A stretch of 5,477 bases of DNA from NCBI GenBank assembly GCA_016934095.1, contig JAFGTO010000340.1, positions 1 through 5,477 of the forward strand, read 5' to 3'. Origin of the DNA: Candidatus Glassiibacteriota bacterium. GTDB taxonomy: Bacteria > Gemmatimonadota > Glassbacteria > GWA2-58-10. Every line of letters starts with the position of its first letter. Position 1 is the first letter of the stretch. The notes beneath the pieces are model-generated. The model did no database searches and was not told where the DNA came from. It worked only from the letters and a program-made list of their open reading frames with translations. The position numbers and the translations under genes were made by a program. Below are positions 1-5,425 of this stretch, piece by piece.

Positions 1-69
1 CTTAGTCCCGGTTTCCTTCCGGTTTGCGATATTTTCCTGATCATCCATACGGCTCCGGGTAAAACCTCA

Positions 70-100
70 CCTGGGCCGCCGGTAAAACCGGCGGCCCAGG
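70..100. terminator. Perfect 14-bp hairpin, possible terminator
   Basis: CCTGGGCCGCCGGT (70-83) is the exact reverse complement of 87-100, leaving a loop of only AAA. The GC-rich stem would be very stable as RNA. There is no T tract after it on the plus strand. On the minus strand it is followed by TGAGGTTTTACCC, a weak T run. It could end transcription of an unseen upstream gene or of minus-strand transcription, or be a plain repeat or protein-binding palindrome. The structure is certain; the terminator role is a guess. Confidence 0.4.
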
Positions 101-227
101 CGCAGCCCTGCTCTCCCGGTCCCCTCCTTTACGCAGGAACCTGCAGCGAAATCCGCCTTTGCCCCCGGACCGAGCCCTTCGGACCAGAAGAAAATGCATA
201 CCGGCCCCGGGCAACTCCTCCAGTCCA

Positions 228-256
228 TTGACAAGCACGGACAATAACCTTAATCT
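228..256 (+). promoter_or_regulatory. Possible sigma70 promoter for the deacetylase gene
   Basis: A perfect -35 hexamer TTGACA (228-233) is followed after 17 bp by TAATCT (251-256), which keeps the T1, A2 and T6 positions of the -10 consensus. Transcription would begin near 263 and give a GC-rich leader of about 110 nt before the ATG at 373. The -35 match and the spacing are good and the -10 is mediocre. Confidence 0.4.
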
Positions 257-358
257 ACAAAGTGCCCTTTATCGGCCGCTCTTACAGGGCCAGCCCCCGG
301 CCGGCTCGGCATAAAACGGCCGCAGCGTATCTCCGACTCAAGGACCGACACCTTTACC

Positions 359-363
359 AGGAG
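359..363 (+). promoter_or_regulatory. Ribosome binding site fixing the start at 373
   Basis: AGGAG lies 9 nt before the ATG at 373, an optimal Shine-Dalgarno arrangement. The in-frame GTG at 262 has no comparable site and would put 37 residues in front of an obvious signal peptide. This site therefore supports the ATG start. Confidence 0.75.
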
Positions 364-372
364 ACTCATCTA

Positions 373-3300
373 ATGAAGCCAAAGCTCCTCTCCCCGTTTC
401 TGCTGCTGGCATGTCTTCAGCTTGCCGCTCCCCAGCTCAAGGCCGAAAAACACCTGGCGGGCGGAGAAATCCTCTTCAGCGGGAACCGCCTGATCTCCAC
501 CATCAGCGAAACCGGGCAGCGATTTTACCGTCCGGTGAAACAAAGCACCAAGGCCTTTCCCCCGGCAGTGCTCGACGGCAAGGCCGGGGAAAGCTTCTGG
601 GAAAAAGCCCAGCAGGTCGGGCCGTTCCTGGAGGAATCCAGCGGTGAGAAGCGCGACTGCTCGGTACTGGTGGCTTACGACAGGGACAACATCTACCTCT
701 TCTGGAAAATCGGCACCCGCACCGCGCCTGCGGCTGCTGTTACCCTGCCCGATACCGCCCTGGGCGGCGACAGCTACCTGCAGGTGGACCTGTATCCCTG
801 CCTGCCCGACAGCTTCCGCTACGGCAGGGGATACTACTACAGCCTGGCGGTAAACCCCCTGGGCACCCTCTGGGATGCTTACTATGACCCTTACCAGGAA
901 GGCTATTTTTTCACCTCCTGGAACTCCGGGGCCAGGGTGGAGACCACCCGCCGGTCCGATGGCTGGACCGCGGAGATCGTGATCCCGTTCAGCGGCCTGG
1001 ATCTCTACAGCGATGCAGGCTGGAGCTGGAACCTGGAATTCCACCAGTCGGAGGGCGAGCCGGCCTCGGCGCCCTGCGGTGTCAGGGTGGCCCAGGGGGT
1101 GGACGTGCGCAGGCCGGCCTGGGTCGCCTACTACTGGGACCGCCCCGAGCTGATGCCCGGGCTGCAGCCCAACGCTGCAACCATGTTCGACCGGCAGCGC
1201 TCGGTCAGGTCCGCCCGTGCGGAGCAGGCTCCCGCCTTGAACGGCTCCCCGGACCCCGGGCCTTTCGCCTCGGCCGGGGAAGTGGCCCTGCTGCTGAGGG
1301 ATGACACCGCCGAGCCGGTGGAAGAAACCGGCGCCGGGTCTTTCAAGGTCGCCGGCGACCGTGAAAAACTCTATTTCCAGTTCAGGGCCTCGAGCGGCCG
1401 GGCCGTAACCGCCGCGGGCAGCGGCGGCCAGGGAGCCTCGGATGCAGGGATGGCCGCCCAGATGGAAGGGGTCAACGGTGTGTTCAAGGACCTGGAGCTG
1501 CTCTCCAGGGAAGGATTCTGGGTGCTGCTGCAGCCGCGCGTTCCCGGCCTGGACGCTGTCCACCAGGGCTACTACCTGATTACTCTCGACAACACCGGCT
1601 CGGTCAAAGGGACCCGCTACGATGAAGAGGGCATCCCGGACCACGGCTGGGACCCCGGTGCCACAGCGGACCTTTTCAACATGCGCCAGGGCTGGGGCGC
1701 CGAGCTGACAGTGCCGGTCTCCTCGATGGAGATCCCCCCGGGCTGCGGCACGAGCTGGGGGCTGAATGTTTTCCAAAACGCGATCGGAGCAAACGGCAAC
1801 AGCGAGCTGGCGGCCTGGTGCCCCAGCCGCGGACACCACCATGACACACGGCATATCGGCAGGCTGGACGGCCTGGACCTGGCCTTCGAGCTCCAGGTGA
1901 GAAAAAGCCTGGCCCTGCGGCTGGTACGCCTGCAGGACTCGGCCCGCAAGCTGGGGAAAGCCTTCCGGGACCAGGCCGGACAAATCATCGGCGATGCGGA
2001 AAAACTCCGCCGGAAGACACCGGTCGGCGAGCCTGCCGAGCTGTCGCGGCTCAGCGAGGAGCTCCGCCAGCGCCTGGGCCGGCTGCAAGCCCTGGAATAT
2101 TACGGCACCCAGCCCAGGCCGCCCGCTGCCGGGCACCATCTGCTGGACATCTGCATGGCCGGGGGGACAAACCTGGGATGGGCGGTCGGCCGCCAGGGCG
2201 TGGTCCTGCACACCTCGGACGGCGGCCGGACCTGGAGTGCCCAGGAGTCCGGCACCACCGCCGACCTGCAGCGGGTGCAGTTCATCGACAGCGACCTGGG
2301 CTGGGTGGTCGGAGGCAGGGTGCGCATGGGCGAGACCAATGAAACCATGCGCCACGACCAGCGCGGCGGTTTCGGCTATATCCTGCACACCGCGGACGGC
2401 GGAAAAACCTGGGAGATCCAGTACGCCGAGCAGGGCCGCTACCTTTTCGGGCTGCACATGCTCGACTCCTTGCGGGGCTGGGCCTGCGGCGAGCGCGGGA
2501 CCATCCTGCAAACCACCGACGGCGGCGCCCACTGGCACGACACCGCCAACAGCGGGACCATCCGCTGGCTCTACGGCACGGCTTTCCTCGACAGCCTGCG
2601 CGGCTTCATCGTGGGAGAGGCGCAGACAGTGCTGGCCACCGGGGACGGCGGCAGGACCTGGAGAGAGGTCGATGCCCCGGCGGACAGGGACTTCTACGGC
2701 TTCCTCCCCCACTACCGCTCAGTGGCTTTCCAGGGCGAAAGCGGCTGGATAGCCGGCCAGAACGGCACGATCCTGGGCACTGTGGACGGCGGCCGGACCT
2801 GGAGGGCGCAGAGCGAAGTCTTCTCAGGCCCGGTAAGGGAGCTGCTCGACCTGGAGAGGATACACTTCATAGACAGCAGGCGCGGCTGGGCCGTGGGCAG
2901 GCTGGGCAGCAGGGTAATGGCCACCGGGGACGGCGGAGCGAGCTGGCGCCTGATGCCGGTCCCCAACCGGGCCAGCCTGAGCGGCGTATGGCTCGATGCC
3001 AGCGGCCGCGCCCTGCTGGCCGGAGCCCAGCAGAGGATACTGCTGAGCGGAGACGGCGGCCTCACCTGGCAGGGCGTACATGGAGCCGAGGCCAAGCTGG
3101 ATGCGCTCTCCCTGATGGCGCACGGGGATGACGGGCCGATCATGTTCGGGCCCATGTACTCCTATTACACCCTGGTCGAGGGCCGCCGCATGGGGGACAT
3201 CCAGACCATGAGGGATGCCCACAGCGTGGAATACCAGGGAGAGATCTACAACCTCGAGCACCACCGCAGCGTGAACCTGATGGGCCTGGTGGTGGCGGAC

Positions 3301-3813
3301 TACCTGGATGAGGATGAGAACGGCAACAACGGCTGCGATTACTACCACTATACCCAGCGCCTCTGGGGCGATGAAAGACCGGCGATCAGGCGGCTGGTGG
3401 CCCTGATCCGCACTTTCCGGCCGGAGGTGGTACTGACCCAGGAGCCGGTGTTCGGCGAATACGACAAGCCGGGCCACAAGCTGGCCGGCCGGGCCACCCT
3501 CGAGGCTTTCAACACTGCCGGCGGCCAGGAGGACCACTGGCCGGAGCTGACCCGGCTGGGCCTGCCGCCCTGGCAGCCGAAAAAACTCTACTGTATCGCC
3601 GGGGTGAGCTACCCGGAGACCCTGGACCTGACCGGCCTGCTCGAAAAACCTGTCGGCCGCGGGAACCTCAGCGCCTTCGACTGGGGCGAGTGGGCCATCC
3701 GCTGTTTCCAGAGCCAGGGAGTCTACCATGTAGAGGCCAGCCACCTCTCGCTGATCCAGTCGCTGGTGCCGGTGCCCGAGCGGGAGCAGTCGATCTTCGA
3801 TGGGATCGAGTAG
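373..3813 (+). CDS. Exported CBM9-like/Asp-box propeller/PIG-L deacetylase fusion
   Basis: This 1146-residue multidomain protein probably removes N-acetyl groups from a sugar or glycoconjugate outside the cytoplasm. Residues 1-24 form a signal peptide (MKPK, hydrophobic core, likely cut after LKA24; C14 in LLLAC is a marginal lipobox). Two CBM9/DOMON-like domains follow, at about 62-275 (LDGKAGESFW, VAYDRDNIYLFW, NPLGT, GWTAEIVIPF at 197-206) and 286-508 (REKLYFQF, GWGAELTVPV at 440-449). A charged helical segment spans about 506-576. Seven Asp-boxes of the form x-D-G-G-x-T-W have their Asp at 616, 675, 716, 758, 805, 853 and 894, mostly preceded by F-x-D-x-x-x-GW-x-x-G strands; this fits a seven-bladed Ycf48-type propeller. 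Residues 908-1146 resemble PIG-L/LmbE: AHGDD (916-920), RPEVVLT (1016-1022), KPGH (1032-1035) and FQSQG. By family knowledge H917, D920 and H1035 would bind zinc and D919 would be the base. Substrate unknown. Domain assignments rest on motif reading. Confidence 0.85.
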   Translation: MKPKLLSPFLLLACLQLAAPQLKAEKHLAGGEILFSGNRLISTISETGQRFYRPVKQSTKAFPPAVLDGKAGESFWEKAQQVGPFLEESSGEKRDCSVLVAYDRDNIYLFWKIGTRTAPAAAVTLPDTALGGDSYLQVDLYPCLPDSFRYGRGYYYSLAVNPLGTLWDAYYDPYQEGYFFTSWNSGARVETTRRSDGWTAEIVIPFSGLDLYSDAGWSWNLEFHQSEGEPASAPCGVRVAQGVDVRRPAWVAYYWDRPELMPGLQPNAATMFDRQRSVRSARAEQAPALNGSPDPGPFASAGEVALLLRDDTAEPVEETGAGSFKVAGDREKLYFQFRASSGRAVTAAGSGGQGASDAGMAAQMEGVNGVFKDLELLSREGFWVLLQPRVPGLDAVHQGYYLITLDNTGSVKGTRYDEEGIPDHGWDPGATADLFNMRQGWGAELTVPVSSMEIPPGCGTSWGLNVFQNAIGANGNSELAAWCPSRGHHHDTRHIGRLDGLDLAFELQVRKSLALRLVRLQDSARKLGKAFRDQAGQIIGDAEKLRRKTPVGEPAELSRLSEELRQRLGRLQALEYYGTQPRPPAAGHHLLDICMAGGTNLGWAVGRQGVVLHTSDGGRTWSAQESGTTADLQRVQFIDSDLGWVVGGRVRMGETNETMRHDQRGGFGYILHTADGGKTWEIQYAEQGRYLFGLHMLDSLRGWACGERGTILQTTDGGAHWHDTANSGTIRWLYGTAFLDSLRGFIVGEAQTVLATGDGGRTWREVDAPADRDFYGFLPHYRSVAFQGESGWIAGQNGTILGTVDGGRTWRAQSEVFSGPVRELLDLERIHFIDSRRGWAVGRLGSRVMATGDGGASWRLMPVPNRASLSGVWLDASGRALLAGAQQRILLSGDGGLTWQGVHGAEAKLDALSLMAHGDDGPIMFGPMYSYYTLVEGRRMGDIQTMRDAHSVEYQGEIYNLEHHRSVNLMGLVVADYLDEDENGNNGCDYYHYTQRLWGDERPAIRRLVALIRTFRPEVVLTQEPVFGEYDKPGHKLAGRATLEAFNTAGGQEDHWPELTRLGLPPWQPKKLYCIAGVSYPETLDLTGLLEKPVGRGNLSAFDWGEWAIRCFQSQGVYHVEASHLSLIQSLVPVPEREQSIFDGIE
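2113..3087 (+). repeat. Seven Asp-box (Ycf48-like) propeller repeats within the CDS
   Basis: Protein-level repeats at residues about 581-905 of the deacetylase fusion. The boxes read SDGGRTW, ADGGKTW, TDGGAHW, GDGGRTW, VDGGRTW, GDGGASW and GDGGLTW, spaced 59, 41, 42, 47, 48 and 41 residues apart. Box 3 and box 6 deviate at the Thr position (H and S). The larger gap between boxes 1 and 2 reflects an inserted loop around RMGETNETMRHDQRG. Seven units match the seven-bladed folds known for Ycf48/HCF136. Such propellers usually act as binding or assembly surfaces, and nothing here points to glycosidase catalysis. Confidence 0.85.
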
Positions 3814-3834
3814 CGAACCGGGGTAACAGGCGTA

Positions 3835-3864
3835 TTGAAAGATACGAACTTCAGGGGATATAAA
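3835..3864 (+). promoter_or_regulatory. Sigma70-type promoter of the regulator gene
   Basis: TTGAAA (3835-3840, 5 of 6 to consensus) and TATAAA (3859-3864, 5 of 6) are separated by 18 bp in an AT-rich island between two GC-rich genes. Transcription would start near 3871 and give a leader of about 80 nt before the ATG at 3951. The regulator is thus probably transcribed independently of the upstream gene. A 6-bp inverted repeat, GGGATA (3855-3860) with TATCCC (3875-3880), overlaps the -10 and could be an operator. Confidence 0.6.
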
Positions 3865-3885
3865 ACAAGCAATGTATCCCATTTC

Positions 3886-3913
3886 GGGCCGTTGCCGTCT
3901 TTTTCAACGGCCC
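3886..3913. other. Leader hairpin before the regulator
   Basis: GGGCCGTTG (3886-3894) and CAACGGCCC (3905-3913) form a perfect 9-bp inverted repeat around a 10-nt T-rich loop. It lies between the stop codon of the deacetylase gene and the regulator start, inside the predicted regulator leader. No T tract follows it on either strand, so it is a poor intrinsic terminator, though it could help end transcription from upstream. It could also be an operator or an RNA leader element. A similar hairpin lies at 5397-5425. Confidence 0.6.
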
Positions 3914-3936
3914 CCTGGCGGAAGATAGTGCCGTGC

Positions 3937-3942
3937 AAGGGA
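3937..3942 (+). promoter_or_regulatory. Ribosome binding site fixing the start at 3951
   Basis: AAGGGA sits 8 nt before the ATG at 3951. The in-frame GTG at 3933 would add six residues (MQGKKE) and has only a weak GGAAG upstream. The ATG is preferred, but the GTG cannot be excluded. Confidence 0.6.
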
Positions 3943-3950
3943 AAAAAGAA

Positions 3951-5297
3951 ATGTCCCGGACTTATGCCTATCCCCAGCTCGAGGTGATCCTCGACTCGAT
4001 CGCGGACGGGGTATTCACCGTGGACCGCAACTGGAGGATCACCTCGTTCAACCGGGCGGCCGAGGAGATCACCGGGGTAGCGAAAAAAGAGGCCCTGGGC
4101 CGGCTCTGCAGCGATGTTCTGCGGGCGGACTGCTGCGAGGGAGAGGGACGCTGCGCCCTGCGCTCTTCCCTGGAGACCGGCAAGCCGGTGGTCAACCGCA
4201 GGATTACGATCATCGACTCCACCGGCGAGAGCAAGGCTGTCAGCATCTCGACCGCGATCATGCGCGACCCGGCGGGCCGGGTGATCGGCGGAGCGGAGAC
4301 GTTCCGCGACCTCACCCGGATGGAGGAGCTGCAAAAGGCGATCTCCCGCAGCTATACCTGCCAGGACATGCTCAGTGTCAACCACCGCATGCGGGAGATT
4401 TTCGAGCTGCTGCCCATGGTGGCCGAGAGCACCTCCACGGTGCTGATCGAGGGTGAGAGCGGTACAGGCAAGGAGCTGCTGGCCCGGGCGATCCACAGCC
4501 TCAGCCCGCGTGCCGAAAAGCCGTTCCTGGCGGTCAACTGCGGCGCCCTGCCTGACACCCTGCTCGAGTCCGAGCTTTTCGGCTACAAGGCCGGCGCCTT
4601 TACCGATGCCAGGAAAGACAAGCCCGGCAGGTTCCAGCTCGCCGAGGGAGGCACGGTCCTGCTCGATGAAATCGGCGACATCTCCCCCGCCCTGCAGGTC
4701 CGCCTGCTGCGCTTCCTCCAGGAAAAGGAATTCGAGCCGCTGGGCGGGGTAAAGAGTGTCAAGGCCGATGTCCGCATCATCGCCGCTACCAATAAAGACC
4801 TGGATGAGCTGGTGGAAGGTGAGCTTTTCCGCCGGGACCTCTATTACCGTCTCAACGTGGTCCGCCTGGCCCTGCCGCCGCTGCGCGAGCGCAAGGAGGA
4901 CATCCCGCTGCTGGTCGAGCACTTTGTCTCCCGCTTCAACCGCCTGCAGGGCAAACAGGTCGCCGGGGCCAGCGAGCGCACCATGGCCGCCCTGATGGCC
5001 CACGACTGGCCGGGCAACGTGCGCGAGCTGGAAAACGCGATCGAGCGGGCTTTCGTACTCTGCCGCTCGGGCCTGATCGATGTCACGCACCTGCAGTATT
5101 CACTCGGCGGGAGGAAACCCCCGGAACCCGCTCCGGGTGCTACCCTGAGGCAAATGGAAGCGGCTTTCCTGACGGAGGCGCTGAAAAAAAACCTCTGGAA
5201 CAGGGGAAAAACCGCACGCGCACTCGGCATTCACCGCAGCACCCTCTATCGCAAGATCAAAGACCTCGGCCTGCAAATCCCCGGCAGGAAAAACTGA
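3951..5297 (+). CDS. PAS-containing sigma54-dependent transcriptional activator, Fis-type HTH
   Basis: This 448-residue cytoplasmic regulator, by family knowledge, binds upstream activator sites and uses ATP hydrolysis to open sigma54-RNA polymerase promoters. A PAS domain fills about residues 8-120 (LEVILDSIADGVFTVD at the start) and carries C53, C61, C62 and C68 ahead of ALRSSLETGKPV. There is no receiver domain, so control is presumably by the PAS signal rather than by phosphorylation. The AAA+ domain (about 140-375) shows Walker A GESGTGKE (168-175), a sigma54-contact loop reading GAFTDA (215-220) instead of GAFTGA, Walker B with D239-E240, sensor I IIAATNKD, arginine-finger candidates R294 and R300 in FRRDLYYRLNV, and sensor II WPGNVRELEN (353-362). 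The C-terminal Fis-like helix-turn-helix is KTARALGIHRSTLYRKIK, with T421 opening the motif. It sits 137 bp after the deacetylase gene with its own promoter. Family call certain; ligand and targets unknown. Confidence 0.96.
   Translation: MSRTYAYPQLEVILDSIADGVFTVDRNWRITSFNRAAEEITGVAKKEALGRLCSDVLRADCCEGEGRCALRSSLETGKPVVNRRITIIDSTGESKAVSISTAIMRDPAGRVIGGAETFRDLTRMEELQKAISRSYTCQDMLSVNHRMREIFELLPMVAESTSTVLIEGESGTGKELLARAIHSLSPRAEKPFLAVNCGALPDTLLESELFGYKAGAFTDARKDKPGRFQLAEGGTVLLDEIGDISPALQVRLLRFLQEKEFEPLGGVKSVKADVRIIAATNKDLDELVEGELFRRDLYYRLNVVRLALPPLRERKEDIPLLVEHFVSRFNRLQGKQVAGASERTMAALMAHDWPGNVRELENAIERAFVLCRSGLIDVTHLQYSLGGRKPPEPAPGATLRQMEAAFLTEALKKNLWNRGKTARALGIHRSTLYRKIKDLGLQIPGRKN
5270..5288. 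promoter_or_regulatory. Possible upstream activator site for the sigma54 promoter
   Basis: CCTGC (5270-5274) and GCAGG (5284-5288) form an inverted repeat with a 9-bp spacer, overlapping the last codons of the regulator. Its centre is about 108 bp before the predicted sigma54 start at 5387, a typical distance for activator-binding palindromes. The half-sites are only 5 bp, so chance is a real alternative. Confidence 0.2.
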
Positions 5298-5360
5298 CTC
5301 TCAGGGTCCCGGAGCCCGCTGCTGCGGACAGGGTAGCCGGCGGCACCCCGGGCAAACGGC

Positions 5361-5376
5361 AGGCACGGGTTTTGCT
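5361..5376 (+). promoter_or_regulatory. Sigma54 (-24/-12) promoter
   Basis: AGGCACGGGTTTTGCT matches the sigma54 consensus TGGCACG-N4-TTGCW at every position except the first base. The invariant GG (5362-5363) and GC (5374-5375) are exactly 10 bp apart. Transcription would begin near A5387 and run right. It starts 64 bp after the stop codon of a sigma54-dependent activator, its obvious candidate regulator. TGCTATAAT (5373-5381), a perfect extended -10 for sigma70, overlaps the -12 element, but no -35 hexamer is present at the right distance. Confidence 0.75.
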
Positions 5377-5396
5377 ATAATATACTAAGGACTAAA

Positions 5397-5425
5397 GGGG
5401 CGTTGAAATAATACCTCAACGCCCC
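5397..5425. terminator. Perfect 10-bp hairpin after the sigma54 promoter; leader element or terminator
   Basis: GGGGCGTTGA (5397-5406) and TCAACGCCCC (5416-5425) pair perfectly around a 9-nt loop. On the plus strand the stem is followed by GTGGTGAAATTTATT, a poor terminator tail. On the minus strand it is followed by TTTAGTCCTT, which is better but still weak. It could end the regulator transcript, end a convergent gene from the right, or be a leader stem at about +11 to +39 of the sigma54 transcript. The last 50 bases hold no recognisable gene; an ATG at 5446 has only a distant GGTGA upstream. Confidence 0.4.

Larger units (their letters stand above)
1..372. other. Upstream non-coding region
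   Basis: I see no convincing gene in these 372 bases. Plus-strand frame 1 stays open from the window edge to a TGA at 229-231, but it runs through a perfect hairpin at 70-100 and its translation is rich in Pro, Gly and Ala with no recognisable motif. Frame 2 closes at a TGA at 38-40 and frame 3 at a TAG at 3-5, so either could be the tail of an upstream gene, which the window cannot show. The region holds the hairpin, a possible sigma70 promoter at 228-256, a GC-rich leader with three copies of the palindrome CGGCCG (273, 298 and 317), and the ribosome binding site of the first gene. Confidence 0.6.

Noticed and set aside
1..231. Plus-strand frame 1 open from the window edge to a TGA at 229
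   Set aside because: It crosses the hairpin, its translation is rich in Pro, Gly and Ala without a recognisable motif, and it overlaps the candidate -35. It cannot be supported as the tail of a gene.
41..244. 67-residue minus-strand open frame
   Set aside because: It passes through the perfect hairpin at 70-100, is rich in Arg and Gly without motifs, and has no convincing ribosome binding site.
273..322. Three copies of CGGCCG in the deacetylase leader
   Set aside because: A six-base GC palindrome is expected often in DNA of this composition, and the spacing is irregular.
262..372. GTG-initiated 37-residue N-terminal extension of the deacetylase fusion
   Set aside because: It has no good ribosome binding site and is basic and non-hydrophobic, and it would bury the signal peptide that begins at the ATG at 373.
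370..2712. 780-codon open frame on the minus strand
   Set aside because: It lies opposite the multidomain gene, has no recognisable motifs, and is explained by high GC with few stop codons. The plus frame carries clear domain motifs throughout.
3916..3931. Sigma54-like TGGC...TGCC before the regulator
   Set aside because: The GG and GC are 11 bp apart instead of the required 10, and a good sigma70-type promoter already lies upstream.
2824..5090. Two long minus-strand open frames (2824-3882 and 3723-5090)
   Set aside because: They are shadows of the deacetylase and activator genes, have low-complexity composition, and run across the promoter and hairpin region at 3835-3913.
5302..5334. Direct repeat CAGGGT at 5302 and 5329
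   Set aside because: It is only six bases with no extended similarity, so it is probably chance.
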